Below are positions 8,600-21,754 of a stretch of DNA of 64,000 bases, piece after piece. How positions within the stretch are numbered: position 1 is the first letter of the stretch; every line of letters begins with the position of its first letter. The stretch covers positions 1-64,000 of the forward strand of contig NZ_BPMK01000010.1 in assembly GCF_019656455.1 (NCBI RefSeq), written 5' to 3'. The translations under genes and the position numbers were made by a program. Origin of the DNA: Noviherbaspirillum aridicola. Its GTDB lineage: Bacteria; Pseudomonadota; Gammaproteobacteria; Burkholderiales; Burkholderiaceae_D. The notes beneath the pieces are model-generated. The model was given only the letters and a program-made list of their open reading frames with translations. It searched no databases and was not told the origin of the DNA.

Positions 8600-9727
8600 A
8601 TGCTTACCGTTACCGACATTCCCGTCAGGCCGCGCATTCTCATCGCCGACGACTCGCGCATTGTGCGCGCCGCCCTCATCAAGCAGATCGAGGGCATGTT
8701 CGAATTCCGCGAAGCGGTAGACGGCGAGCAGGCCTGGGAAGCGCTGCTGCTCGACCACAGCATCCGGGTGGTGATCACAGACCTGACCATGCCGCGCCTC
8801 GACGGCTACGGCCTGCTCGAGCGCATACGCGCATCCCGCATCAGTCGCATCCGCGACATCCCGGTAGTGGTGGTTTCCGGCAGCGACGACGCGGAAGAAC
8901 GCGAACGCGCGCGGGCCGCGGGGGCCAACGACCTCATCGTCAAAGGCATCGGCACCGCGCAGCTGCTGTCGCGCCTCGACGTGCTGTCGAGGCTCGTCAG
9001 CAGGCAGGCGGACCTGGAGCGCGGTCTGCAGGTCCTGGTCAGCGGCGGACAGGGTGCGTCCGCCAGCCAGGCGATGATGCCCGCCGAGTTTTTCACGGAG
9101 GCCGACATCCAGTTGCAGCAGACGCGCAGGACGCGCCGCCATTTCGTGCTGCTGACCGTCAGCGTCGGTCTGCGCGACGCGGGCAGCGGCGGCATGCGCC
9201 TGCCGCCTTCGGCCATGATGCAGGCAATCGGCCAATTGCTTCAGCGTACCGTGCGCCAGACCGATCACGTCGGACGCACCGGCGACGACGAGTTCAGTCT
9301 TGCCGCAGGCGGCATAGGCGTGGACGCCGCGCGTACCTTCGGCCAGCGCGTGGCGCACGCGATTTCGCGCGCGCCGATTGCCGGCGATCCGGCCGTCTCC
9401 ATCGTCGCCAGCTGCGGACTGGTGACGCAGGAAGAGCAGGGCGGCGAGCCGGCGCTTGCGGCGATGCATGACGTCGCCCGCCGCCGTGCCATGCTCGGGC
9501 TGACGCGCGGGCTCACGGGCGTGATCGGCGCGGCCGAAGAGGCGGCGCTTCTGCATGGCGAAAGCCTGGCCGCATCCCAGGACGCGCCGGCGGGCGAGCC
9601 CGACGTCGCGACGCTGCTGCAGTGGCTCAAGGAAGGTCGGCGCGAAGAGGTGATGCCGCATATTGCCAAGCTGTCCACGGAACTCCAGCCGCTGGTCAGT
9701 CTGCTGCTGCAGCAGGGCGCAGGATGA
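8600..9727 (+). CDS. Response regulator with degenerate GGDEF domain
   Basis: A 375-residue protein: receiver domain at about 10-130 with phospho-acceptor Asp61 in VVITDLTMP and Lys in LIVKGIG, followed by a diguanylate-cyclase fold (about 165-310). The signature reads GDDEF (228-232) instead of GGDEF, and the usual N-terminal substrate motif is not recognisable, so cyclase activity is doubtful. It may bind c-di-GMP or GTP or act only as an output scaffold. A helical C-terminal tail of about 60 residues (DVATLLQWLKEGRREEV) has no assigned role. No kinase gene is adjacent. A TATACT at 8584-8589 could be a -10 but lacks a clear -35. Confidence 0.85.
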   Translation: MLTVTDIPVRPRILIADDSRIVRAALIKQIEGMFEFREAVDGEQAWEALLLDHSIRVVITDLTMPRLDGYGLLERIRASRISRIRDIPVVVVSGSDDAEERERARAAGANDLIVKGIGTAQLLSRLDVLSRLVSRQADLERGLQVLVSGGQGASASQAMMPAEFFTEADIQLQQTRRTRRHFVLLTVSVGLRDAGSGGMRLPPSAMMQAIGQLLQRTVRQTDHVGRTGDDEFSLAAGGIGVDAARTFGQRVAHAISRAPIAGDPAVSIVASCGLVTQEEQGGEPALAAMHDVARRRAMLGLTRGLTGVIGAAEEAALLHGESLAASQDAPAGEPDVATLLQWLKEGRREEVMPHIAKLSTELQPLVSLLLQQGAG

Positions 9728-9790
9728 CGGACCGTCATGCGAAGGCGTCAAGCCTCACGTACAATCCAGCCTTCTTTTGACGGAGCAAGC

Positions 9791-10198
9791 ATGCAATCCA
9801 AACCCATCCTTTCCCTGGACGACGTAAAGAAGATCGCCGCGGCCGCCGAGGCGGAAGCCCTGGCGCACAACTGGGCGGTGACGATTTCCATCGTCGATGC
9901 CGGCGGCCACCTGCTGTGGCTGCAGCGTCTCGACGGCGCAGCACCGGTCTCGGCCCACATCGCGCCGGCGAAGGCAAACGCGGCCGCGCTGGGCCGCCGC
10001 GAGACCAAGGTCTATGAAGACATGATCAACAACGGCCGGGCGTCCTTCCTGTCCGCCCCGGTACTCGAGGGCATGCTCGAAGGCGGTGTGCCGGTGATCG
10101 TCGAAGGCCATTGCGTCGGCGCCGTCGGCGTCTCCGGCGTGAAGTCCTCCGAAGACGCGCAGATCGCCCGCGCCGGTATCGCCGCGCTCGGTCTCTGA
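9791..10198 (+). CDS. GlcG/HbpS family heme-binding-like protein (DUF336)
   Basis: A 135-residue protein of the GlcG/HbpS family. Typical segments are visible: an N-terminal helix LDDVKKIAAAAEAEAL, ISIVDAGGHLLWLQRLDGA, and the C-terminal glycine-rich GHCVGAVGVSGVKSSEDAQIARAGIAAL. There is no signal peptide, so it should be cytoplasmic. Family members are linked to heme or cofactor binding and to glycolate-type operons, but a reaction is not established. The start at 9791 has GGAG 6-9 bases upstream; a longer reading from 9737 would run through the promoter-like TACAAT at 9760-9765. Confidence 0.88.
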   Translation: MQSKPILSLDDVKKIAAAAEAEALAHNWAVTISIVDAGGHLLWLQRLDGAAPVSAHIAPAKANAAALGRRETKVYEDMINNGRASFLSAPVLEGMLEGGVPVIVEGHCVGAVGVSGVKSSEDAQIARAGIAALGL

Positions 10199-10245
10199 GC
10201 GCTTCCGGCCGGCGCCGCCGGTCGGCTTACGGCGGGCTTACAGGA

Positions 10246-10274
10246 TTGCAGCGACGAGTCTTCTTCGCTATAAT
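10246..10274 (+). promoter_or_regulatory. Sigma-70 promoter of carAB
   Basis: TTGCAG (10246-10251), a 17-base spacer and a perfect TATAAT (10269-10274) form a near-consensus promoter. Transcription would start near 10281, giving a leader of about 140 bases before carA. That leader (10282-10419) is C-rich, and I see no riboswitch or terminator hairpin in it. Confidence 0.8.
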
Positions 10275-10419
10275 CTCGGGGTTTAACTAAATCACCCCGC
10301 CGTAGCGCATACCCCTTCCAACACGTCCCAAAAAGACCCCACCACACCCAGCGCAATGCCGTTTGGTTGACGGTCGTTCTGGCGCGGCGCAGCGGCGGTA
10401 ACCATCTCAGGAGTTACCC

Positions 10420-11563
10420 TTGCTGCCATTTTTTTCTGGCCATTCAGTTCCGGCCATCCTTGCGCTCGCAGACGGGTCGATCTTCCAGGGTTTTTCCATC
10501 GGTGCTCCCGGTCATACGATCGGTGAAGTCGTGTTCAACACGGCGATGACGGGCTACCAGGAAATCCTGACCGACCCGAGCTACAGCCGTCAGATCGTCA
10601 CGCTCACTTACCCGCACATCGGCAATGTCGGCACCAATGACGAAGACACCGAGGCGTCGAAGATTCACGCCGCGGGCCTGATCATCAAGGATCTGCCGCT
10701 GCTGACGTCCAATTTCCGCAGCAAGCAGAGCCTGTCCGATTACCTCAAGTCCGAGAACGTCGTCGGCATTGCCGGCATCGACACCCGCAAGCTGACCCGT
10801 ATCCTGCGCGAGAAGGGCGCACAGAACGGCGCCATCCTCGCCGGCGAAGCCGATGTCGAAAAAGCCCTCGCGCTGGCCAAGTCCTTCCCCGGCCTGGCCG
10901 GCATGGACCTGGCCAAGGTGGTGTCGACCAAGGAGCCCTATGTCTGGACCCAGACCGAGTGGCAGCTGGGCGAAGGCTGCGGCGAACTGAAGGATCCCAG
11001 GTACCACGTGGTCGCCTTCGACTACGGCGTCAAGCGCAACATCCTGCGCATGCTCGCCTCGCGCGGCTGCAAGGTGACGGTGCTGCCGGCCCAGTCCACC
11101 GCCGAGGATGCGCTCAAACTCAACCCGGACGGCATCTTCCTGGCCAACGGCCCGGGCGACCCCGAGCCTTGCGACTATGCGATCAAGGCCAGCCGCGAGC
11201 TGATCGAGCGCGGCATTCCGACCTTCGGCATCTGCCTCGGCCACCAGCTGATGGCGCTGGCCTCGGGTGCCAGGACCGTGAAGATGAAGTTCGGCCACCA
11301 CGGCGCCAACCACCCGGTGCAGGACCTTGATACCAAACAGGTCATGATCACCTCGCAGAACCACGGCTTCGCAGTCGATGTCGACACGCTGCCGGCCAAC
11401 TGCCGCGTCACCCACGTGTCGCTGTTCGACGGTTCGCTGCAGGGCTTCGAGCGCACCGACAAACCCGCATTCTGCTTCCAGGGCCACCCCGAGGCATCGC
11501 CCGGCCCGACCGACGTCGCCCCCTTGTTCGATCGCTTCGTGGCGATGATGGAGAAACACAAAA

Positions 11564-11571
<8 letters not shown>
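10420..11571 (+). CDS. carA: Carbamoyl-phosphate synthase small subunit
   Basis: Glutamine-hydrolysing subunit that feeds ammonia to CarB for carbamoyl phosphate, used in pyrimidine and arginine synthesis. 383 residues. The N-terminal half has the CarA-specific [18 protein letters not shown] motif. The C-terminal class I amidotransferase carries the nucleophile Cys in FGICLGHQ and the His/Glu pair in GHPEASPGP. The start is TTG at 10420: no in-frame ATG or GTG fits, and AGGAG (10409-10413) is spaced 6 bases from it. It overlaps carB by 8 bases. Confidence 0.97.
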
Positions 11572-14794
<3,223 letters not shown>

Positions 14795-14814
14795 GTCCCA
14801 CAATTCGACGTCCG

Positions 14815-14881
14815 CCACAGAGGTCACAAAAGATTCCGGAGATTTTCCGGGGTCGTATGTGACCTCTGTGGTTTTCATTTT
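14815..14881 (+). terminator. Long hairpin between carB and greA: terminator or greA leader attenuator
   Basis: Perfect 14-bp arms (14815-14828 and 14858-14871) enclose a 29-base loop that holds its own 5-bp hairpin (14836-14850). TTTTCATTTT follows at once. It could end carAB transcripts. It lies only 16 bases before the greA start codon, so it could also sit in the greA leader and control read-through, as a terminator in the Escherichia coli greA leader does. No separate greA promoter was evident in the 102-base gap. Confidence 0.7.
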
Positions 14882-14896
14882 GTCCAAGAAAAATCC

Positions 14897-15373
14897 ATGA
14901 GCACTGTTCCCATAACGAAACGTGGCGCCGAGCAGCTGAAAGAAGAACTGCACCGCCTGAAAACCAAGGACCGCCCGGCCGTCATCAACGCGATTTCCGA
15001 GGCCCGCGCGCAGGGAGATCTGTCCGAGAACGCCGAATACGACGCCGCCAAGGAACGCCAGGCCTTCATCGAAGGCCGCATCGCCGAGCTCGAAGGCAAG
15101 CTGAGCGCGGCACAGATCATCGATCCCACCGTGCTCGACGCCGAGGGGCGCGTCGTCTTTGCATCGACAGTCGACCTCGAAGACCTCGAAAGCGGTCAGA
15201 AAGTCACTTACCAGATCGTCGGCGAGGATGAGGCCGACCTCAAGCTCATGAAGGTGTCGGTGACCTCGCCGATCGCCCGCGCCCTGATCGGCAAGTATGC
15301 GGGGGACGTGGTCGAGGTCAATGCGCCCTCCGGTGTGCGCGAATACGAAATCCTCGAAGTCCGCTACATCTGA
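14897..15373 (+). CDS. greA: Transcription elongation factor GreA
   Basis: Cleavage factor that enters the RNA polymerase secondary channel and rescues backtracked complexes. 158 residues, the normal size. The N-terminal coiled coil carries the acidic tip in GDLSENAEYDAAKERQ; the C-terminal FKBP-like domain ends in GVREYEILEVRYI. ATG at 14897 begins MSTVPITKRGAEQLKEEL, the expected N-terminus. The start lies 16 bases after a strong hairpin, with a weak AAGAAA purine stretch upstream. Confidence 0.98.
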   Translation: MSTVPITKRGAEQLKEELHRLKTKDRPAVINAISEARAQGDLSENAEYDAAKERQAFIEGRIAELEGKLSAAQIIDPTVLDAEGRVVFASTVDLEDLESGQKVTYQIVGEDEADLKLMKVSVTSPIARALIGKYAGDVVEVNAPSGVREYEILEVRYI

Positions 15374-15378
15374 TCCCG

Positions 15379-15828
15379 ATGCTTGCCGCGCGCGTCGTCC
15401 TGCTGCTCGCCGTGGTCTGGGTGGGCAGCATGTGGACCATCGGCTACCTGGTGGCGCCGACCCTGTTCGCGACGCTCGCGGAAAGCACGCTGGCCGGCAG
15501 CATTGCCGGCCGTCTGTTCCGGATCGAAGCCTGGCTTGCGCTGGTGTGCGGATTGCTGATGCTCGGTCTGCTCCGGATGCCCGGGGCGGTGCCGGAAGAG
15601 GGCAGGCGGTGGATACGGTACATCGTGCTCGGCATGCTGGCGTGTACCGTACTCGGTTACTTTGCGCTCAATCCCTTCATGGCCGAATTGAGGGAGGCGG
15701 CAGCCGCCGCCGGCGGGACATGGGAGCCGGATGCGCGCGCACGCTTCGGCATGCTGCACGGCGTGTCGAGCCTGTTCTACCTGGTGCAGAGCCTGCTGGG
15801 CGTGGCGCTGATCTGGCGTCTGCGATGA
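15379..15828 (+). CDS. DUF4149 (TMEM205-like) membrane protein
   Basis: Integral membrane protein of 149 residues with four predicted helices (about 4-24, 52-66, 83-101, 127-147). The first helix with VGSMWTIGYLVAPTLF and the late segment FGMLHGVSSLFYLVQSLLG match the DUF4149 family common in betaproteobacteria. No function is established. It begins five bases after greA and is probably cotranscribed with it. Confidence 0.8.
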   Translation: MLAARVVLLLAVVWVGSMWTIGYLVAPTLFATLAESTLAGSIAGRLFRIEAWLALVCGLLMLGLLRMPGAVPEEGRRWIRYIVLGMLACTVLGYFALNPFMAELREAAAAAGGTWEPDARARFGMLHGVSSLFYLVQSLLGVALIWRLR

Positions 15829-15837
15829 GATGAGAAT

Positions 15838-15855
15838 GACGGGCTTGCGCCCGTC
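15838..15855. terminator. Hairpin between convergent DUF4149 gene and yhbY
   Basis: Perfect 7-bp G/C arms (15838-15844, 15849-15855) with a TTGC loop fill most of the 30-base gap between two convergent genes. No T run is present on either strand, so a bidirectional terminator role is inferred mainly from position. Confidence 0.4.
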
Positions 15856-15858
15856 CGG

Positions 15859-16332
15859 TCAGCCGCGTCCGAGGGCCGATTTCTTGCTGCTGGTCTGACG
15901 CGGCTTGGCGCGCTTGATGTTCCCGCCCGCGGTTACCCGCTCGTTGCCTTTCAGGACCACCTTCTTGACGGTCGGCCGCTTGGTGCCGCTCGGGCTCGGC
16001 TTGACGATCGTGACTTCCCGCAGTCCCTTGCCGCGCCGGGTACTCCGCTCCTTCGCCGCTTCCTTCCTCGGGCGATAGAGCACGAGCAGCTTGCCGATGT
16101 GCTGGATGGGGGCGGCGTCGAGTTCCGCACAGATATGCTCGTACATCTCGATGCGCGCTTCGCGGTCGTCGCCGAATACGCGCACCTTGATCAGTCCGTG
16201 GGCATTGAGGCTGGCGTCGATTTCCTTGAGCACCGCCGGCGTCAGGCCGGCGTCGCCGACGATGACCACCGGGTCGAGTGCATGCGCTTCGGAACGAAGC
16301 GCGCTGCGCTCCGCGGGGGTGAGTTTCAACAT
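15859..16332 (-). CDS. yhbY: YhbY-family ribosome-associated RNA-binding protein with basic tail
   Basis: CRM-domain RNA-binding protein. Residues 1-95 are the domain: LTPAERSALRSEAHALDPVV, a GxxG-type loop around GDAGLTPAV, and LKVRVFGDDRE-like strands. YhbY associates with pre-50S ribosomal particles. Here the protein is 157 residues because a Lys/Arg/Ser-rich tail of about 60 residues follows (for example KKVVLKGNERVTAGG), while the E. coli form is about 97. It is divergent from rlmE with only 35 bases between starts. Confidence 0.93.
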   Translation of the reverse strand: MLKLTPAERSALRSEAHALDPVVIVGDAGLTPAVLKEIDASLNAHGLIKVRVFGDDREARIEMYEHICAELDAAPIQHIGKLLVLYRPRKEAAKERSTRRGKGLREVTIVKPSPSGTKRPTVKKVVLKGNERVTAGGNIKRAKPRQTSSKKSALGRG

Positions 16333-16344
16333 GTTTAACGATTC

Positions 16345-16362
16345 CTTAAAAGCGGTATTCTA
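16345..16362. promoter_or_regulatory. Possible shared -10 region for yhbY and rlmE
   Basis: The 35-base gap between the divergent yhbY and rlmE genes contains TATTCTA (16356-16362), which reads TATTCT towards rlmE and TAGAAT towards yhbY. Such symmetrical -10 elements can serve both directions. The -35 candidate TTTAAC (16334-16339, 16-base spacer) towards rlmE is poor, and the element is only 6 bases from the rlmE start, so the rlmE message would be nearly leaderless. Confidence 0.3.
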
Positions 16363-16367
16363 CGCGA

Positions 16368-17012
16368 ATGGCTAAGAACAAATTCAACAAAAACTGGCTG
16401 CACGACCACATCAACGACCCGTATGTGAAGCTCGCGCAGAAGGAGGGCTATCGCGCGCGAGCCGCCTACAAGCTCAAGGAAATCGACGAGAGCGAAAAGC
16501 TGATCAAGCCCGGCCAGATCATCGTCGACCTCGGCTGCGCCCCGGGCAGCTGGTCGCAGTACGCGCGCAACAAGCTGGCGGGCAAGGCCGGCGGCGGCAT
16601 CAATGGTGTCATCATCGGACTCGACATGCTGCCGATGGAGCCGATCGCCGACGTGCATTTCATACAGGGGGACTTTCGCGAGCAGGAGGTGCTGGAACAG
16701 CTGGAACAGGTGGTGGGGGAGCGCAAGGTGGACCTCGTGCTGTCCGACATGGCGCCCAACCTGTCCGGTATCGCCGTGACGGACGCGGCCCGCGTAGAGC
16801 TTATCATCGATCTCGCGATCGACTTTGCGAAAGCGCACATGAAACCTTCAGGTGCGCTGCTCGTCAAATGTTTCAACGGCACGGGCTTCGCTCAGCTGGT
16901 CGAGAAATTCCGCCAGGAGTTCAAGACGGTCACGCAGAAGAAGCCCCAGGCGAGTCGCGACAAGTCCTCCGAAGTGTTCTTGCTCGGGAAGGGCCTGAAG
17001 AACCCAGCTTGA
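16368..17012 (+). CDS. rlmE: 23S rRNA 2'-O-methyltransferase RlmE (FtsJ/RrmJ)
   Basis: SAM-dependent enzyme that methylates the ribose of U2552 in the 50S A-loop. 214 residues. The SAM-binding motif is [14 protein letters not shown] (about 48-61), and the K-D-K-E tetrad is represented by Lys in [11 protein letters not shown]-like [11 protein letters not shown], Asp in [11 protein letters not shown], Lys in [10 protein letters not shown] and the C-terminal Glu in [10 protein letters not shown]. The rlmE-ftsH order is widely conserved in proteobacteria. Confidence 0.97.
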   Translation: MAKNKFNKNWLHDHINDPYVKLAQKEGYRARAAYKLKEIDESEKLIKPGQIIVDLGCAPGSWSQYARNKLAGKAGGGINGVIIGLDMLPMEPIADVHFIQGDFREQEVLEQLEQVVGERKVDLVLSDMAPNLSGIAVTDAARVELIIDLAIDFAKAHMKPSGALLVKCFNGTGFAQLVEKFRQEFKTVTQKKPQASRDKSSEVFLLGKGLKNPA

Positions 17013-17040
17013 TACTCAGTCAATTATTTTCTTGGTAATC

Positions 17041-17068
17041 CTTGATTCCCGCGCTGGCGTCCCCACGT
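17041..17068 (+). promoter_or_regulatory. Sigma-32 (RpoH) type heat-shock promoter of ftsH
   Basis: CTTGATT (17041-17047), a 13-base spacer and CCCCACGT (17061-17068) match the sigma-32 pattern CTTGAAA-N12-14-CCCCATNT closely. It lies in the 140-base gap between rlmE and ftsH, and ftsH is a known sigma-32 target in other proteobacteria. The leader would be about 80 bases long. A TAGAAT at 17098-17103 may be a second, vegetative -10 but has no good -35. Confidence 0.65.
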
Positions 17069-17152
17069 GCAGCCTAGCAAGCGCCCGCCAATGCGGGTAG
17101 AATCAATTTTACAAGCTATGTAAATAGGCGCGCGCGCGTCTAAGGAGTTCTA

Positions 17153-19039
<1,887 letters not shown>

Positions 19040-19066
19040 TCCGCCTGCGCGAAGCTTGTTATCACA

Positions 19067-19098
19067 AGGGTGAGGAGTAATCCTCGCCCTTTTTCTTT
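19067..19098 (+). terminator. Intrinsic terminator after ftsH
   Basis: Ten-bp arms (19067-19076, 19081-19090) with one G-T wobble, a GTAA loop, and a TTTTCTTT tail at 19091-19098. It lies between ftsH and folP, 5 bases before the folP start, so folP is likely transcribed by read-through or from a promoter I cannot identify. Confidence 0.85.
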
Positions 19099-19103
19099 GG
19101 CTG

Positions 19104-19967
19104 ATGGAAATGAAGACCAGGTATTTGCAGTGCGGGCGTTACCGCTTTCCCTTGCAGGGACCGGGTGCCCGACCGCTGGTGATGGGCATCCTCAATGTCA
19201 CGCCCGATTCCTTCTCCGACGGCGGACGGTTCCAGGCGCTGGACACGGCGCTGTCCCATGCGGAACAGATGATTGCGGATGGTGTGGACATCATCGACAT
19301 CGGCGGCGAGTCGACCCGGCCCGGCTCGCAGCCGGCGTCGCTGGAAGAAGAGCTGCGCCGGGTGATGCCCGCGTTGTACGCGCTGCGCGACTGCGGCAAG
19401 CCGATCTCCATCGATACCTGCAAGCCGGAAGTGATGCGGGAAGTTCTCGACGCCGGGGCAGACATGATCAACGACATCAACGGCTTTCGCGCTCCCGGCG
19501 CGTTGACTGCAGTCAATCAGGGCGAAAGTGCGCTGTGTATCATGCACATGCTGCACACGCCTCAGACCATGCAGCTCGCGCCGCATTACGATGACGTGGT
19601 GACGGAGGTGAACGACTTCCTGCGTGCGCGCGTCGCCGCGGCAGAAGCTGCGGGCATCGACAGGAAGCGCTTGTGTGTGGATCCGGGTTTTGGATTTGGC
19701 AAGACGATGGCGCATAATCTCGCCCTGTTGCGCGAACTCGGTGCGCTGCGCGAGACCACCGGTCTGCCGATCCTGGCCGGCCTGTCGCGCAAGTCGACGA
19801 TAGGCGCGATCACCGGCAAGCCGGTGCAAAAAAGAATGGCAGGAAGCGTTGCTGCCGCTCTGGCGGCGGTTGCCCGGGGCGCTTTCATCGTCCGCGTACA
19901 TGATGTCGCGGAGACGGTGGACGCGCTCAGGATCTGGCAGGCCGTCGAGGCTAACAATCAAGGATAA
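19104..19967 (+). CDS. folP: Dihydropteroate synthase
   Basis: Condenses p-aminobenzoate with dihydropterin pyrophosphate in folate synthesis; the sulfonamide target. 287 residues. Both pterin-binding signatures are present: MGILNVTPDSFSDGG near residue 29 and IDIGGESTRPGS near 64. Further conserved pieces are INDINGF, VDPGFGFGKT and GLSRKS. A second ATG two codons in is an alternative start. The gene ends 3 bases before glmM, the usual folP-glmM pair. Confidence 0.97.
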   Translation: MEMKTRYLQCGRYRFPLQGPGARPLVMGILNVTPDSFSDGGRFQALDTALSHAEQMIADGVDIIDIGGESTRPGSQPASLEEELRRVMPALYALRDCGKPISIDTCKPEVMREVLDAGADMINDINGFRAPGALTAVNQGESALCIMHMLHTPQTMQLAPHYDDVVTEVNDFLRARVAAAEAAGIDRKRLCVDPGFGFGKTMAHNLALLRELGALRETTGLPILAGLSRKSTIGAITGKPVQKRMAGSVAAALAAVARGAFIVRVHDVAETVDALRIWQAVEANNQG

Positions 19968-19970
19968 GAC

Positions 19971-21308
19971 ATGTCACGCAAGTACTTTGGAACGGATGGC
20001 GTCAGGGGCAGGGTAGGCGAGCTGCCGATCACCCCGGACCTGGTGATGAAACTCGGCTATGCGGCGGGCAAGGTGCTCACGCAATCCGAAACCGCCAGCG
20101 GCCGGCCCGCTGTGCTGATCGGCAAGGACACCCGCATTTCGGGCTACATGCTGGAAGCCGCGCTCGAAGCTGGTTTCGCCGCCGCCGGCGTCGACGTCAT
20201 GCTGGCCGGTCCGATGCCGACGCCGGCGATTGCCTATCTCACCCGCGCATTGCGCCTGTCGGCCGGCGTCGTCATCTCCGCCTCGCACAATCCCTATCAG
20301 GACAACGGCATCAAGTTCTTCTCCGCTTCCGGCAACAAGCTGCCCGACGCGGTCGAGGCGGCGATCGAAGCGCAGCTTGAAGAACCCATCGTCTGCGTCG
20401 GCTCCGAGCACCTCGGCCGCGCACGGCGCCTCAACGATGCCGAGGGACGCTACATCGAATTCTGCAAGAGTACCTTCCCCAACGAGCTCGACCTGCGCGG
20501 CCTGAAGATCGTGGTCGACTGCGCGCACGGCGCGGCCTATCACATCGCGCCGAACGTGTTCCATGAGCTGGGCGCGGAAGTCGTGGCGATGGGCGACAAG
20601 CCCAACGGCTTCAACATCAACGACGGCGTCGGTGCCACCGCGCCCGCGGCGCTGGCGGCGGCGGTGAAGGAGCACAATGCCGACCTCGGCATCGCGCTGG
20701 ACGGCGACGCCGACCGCCTGATCATGGTCGATGCCACCGGACGCGTGTACAACGGCGACGAACTGCTGTACGTGATGGTGAAGGACCGCATGGCCAGCGC
20801 GCCGGTGCAGGGCGCGGTCGGCACGCTGATGACCAACATGGCGCTCGAAGTCGCCTTCCGCGAAATGGGTGTCGGTTTCGCGCGCGCCAAGGTCGGCGAC
20901 CGCTATGTACTGGAAGTGCTGCAGGAGCGTGGCTGGCTGGTCGGCGGCGAAGGCTCCGGCCATCTGCTCTTCCTCGACAAGCACACCACCGGCGACGGCA
21001 TCGTCTCCGCGCTGCAAATCCTGTCGGCGCTCAAGCGCAGCGGCAAGACGCTGGCCGACGCCACCGCCGATCTCACGCTGTTCCCGCAAAGCCTGGTGAA
21101 CGTCAGGGTCACGCCCGGTTTCGACTGGCAAAAGAACAGCGCGGTGATCGCCGAGAAGGAAAGCGTGGAATCCGAACTGCGCGGCGACGGCCGCGTGCTG
21201 ATCCGCGCATCCGGCACCGAGCCGCTGATCCGCGTCATGGTGGAAGCGCGCGATGCCGAAGTCGCGGGCAGGATGGCGCGCCGCATCGCGGACAAGATTA
21301 CTGCCTGA
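19971..21308 (+). CDS. glmM: Phosphoglucosamine mutase
   Basis: Interconverts glucosamine 6-phosphate and 1-phosphate on the way to UDP-GlcNAc for peptidoglycan and LPS. 445 residues, standard size. It opens [11 protein letters not shown]; the phosphorylated serine is in [16 protein letters not shown] (about Ser105); the Mg-binding loop is DGDADR; the sugar-binding GEGSGH and phosphate-binding [12 protein letters not shown] motifs are intact. It follows folP after 3 bases. Confidence 0.98.
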   Translation: MSRKYFGTDGVRGRVGELPITPDLVMKLGYAAGKVLTQSETASGRPAVLIGKDTRISGYMLEAALEAGFAAAGVDVMLAGPMPTPAIAYLTRALRLSAGVVISASHNPYQDNGIKFFSASGNKLPDAVEAAIEAQLEEPIVCVGSEHLGRARRLNDAEGRYIEFCKSTFPNELDLRGLKIVVDCAHGAAYHIAPNVFHELGAEVVAMGDKPNGFNINDGVGATAPAALAAAVKEHNADLGIALDGDADRLIMVDATGRVYNGDELLYVMVKDRMASAPVQGAVGTLMTNMALEVAFREMGVGFARAKVGDRYVLEVLQERGWLVGGEGSGHLLFLDKHTTGDGIVSALQILSALKRSGKTLADATADLTLFPQSLVNVRVTPGFDWQKNSAVIAEKESVESELRGDGRVLIRASGTEPLIRVMVEARDAEVAGRMARRIADKITA

Positions 21309-21335
21309 TACCATGCTTGCGCCGGCGGGCTTAAA

Positions 21336-21364
21336 TTGACCCGCCTGCAATAGCCCGGTATGAT
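21336..21364 (+). promoter_or_regulatory. Promoter of tRNA-Pro
   Basis: TTGACC (21336-21341), 17-base spacer, TATGAT (21359-21364). Transcription would begin about 21371, four bases before the mature tRNA. A weak 6-bp stem that may end glmM transcripts overlaps the -35. Confidence 0.75.
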
Positions 21365-21374
21365 GCTGCTCTTT

Positions 21375-21451
21375 CGGGGCGTAGCGCAGCCTGGTAGCGC
21401 ACCTGATTTGGGATCAGGTGGTCGGACGTTCGAATCGTCTCGCCCCGACCA
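21375..21451 (+). tRNA. tRNA-Pro (anticodon UGG)
   Basis: A 77-base cloverleaf. The acceptor CGGGGCG pairs with CGCCCCG, followed by the discriminator A and encoded CCA (21449-21451). The anticodon arm is CCTGA-TTTGGGA-TCAGG with anticodon TGG, reading CCA and other CCN codons. The T arm contains GTTCGAATC. Confidence 0.97.
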
Positions 21452-21460
21452 GGCAAAAAA

Positions 21461-21491
21461 AGGGTTGCAGCGATGCAGCCCTTTATCTTTT
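21461..21491 (+). terminator. Intrinsic terminator after tRNA-Pro
   Basis: Nine-bp arms (21461-21469, 21474-21482) with one wobble pair and a GCGA loop, then TTATCTTTT. An A run precedes the stem. Placed 9 bases after the tRNA CCA end. Confidence 0.85.
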
Positions 21492-21493
21492 GT

Positions 21494-21519
21494 GGTGTGC
21501 GAGATGGGTGTGCGAGATG
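21494..21519 (+). repeat. Perfect 13-base tandem duplication
   Basis: The 13-mer GGTGTGCGAGATG occurs twice head to tail (21494-21506 and 21507-21519) just after the tRNA-Pro terminator. It most likely arose by replication slippage; no function is apparent. Confidence 0.7.
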
Positions 21520-21540
21520 CAGTCGGCGGCGATGGGTGAA

Positions 21541-21569
21541 TTGAAAGCCGCCTGCATTCAATGTAATAT
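21541..21569 (+). promoter_or_regulatory. Promoter of tRNA-Arg
   Basis: TTGAAA (21541-21546), 17-base spacer, TAATAT (21564-21569). The tRNA-Arg begins about 85 bases after the expected transcription start, so a 5' leader would be removed by processing. Confidence 0.6.
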
Positions 21570-21661
21570 CCGCAAGCCTCACAGCGCATGCATTGCCGGC
21601 CCCTGCACTCGCAATGGAACCGGTGCCTGCGACTCACTACTCATTTGTGAGCAACGCTCAT

Positions 21662-21738
21662 CTGCCCATAGCTCAGCTGGATAGAGCAACGGCCTTCTAA
21701 GCCGTAGGTCGCAGGTTCGACTCCTGCTGGGCAGGCCA
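21662..21738 (+). tRNA. tRNA-Arg (anticodon UCU)
   Basis: A 77-base cloverleaf. The acceptor CTGCCCA pairs with TGGGCAG, followed by discriminator G and encoded CCA (21736-21738). The anticodon arm is ACGGC-CTTCTAA-GCCGT with anticodon TCT, reading AGA, a rare codon in this GC-rich genome. The D arm GCTCAGCTGGATAGAGC and T arm GCAGG-TTCGACT-CCTGC are standard. No intrinsic terminator follows. Confidence 0.97.
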
Positions 21739-21754
21739 TCTTTCCGCTCCCGCT

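Noticed and set aside
10282-10419. carA leader as a pyrimidine- or arginine-sensing attenuator
   Set aside because: The leader is C-rich with little stable pairing, no T run and no obvious leader peptide.
21494-21519. Direct repeat after tRNA-Pro as an integration attachment site
   Set aside because: The two copies are adjacent rather than flanking an element, they do not copy the tRNA 3' end, and no integrase is nearby.
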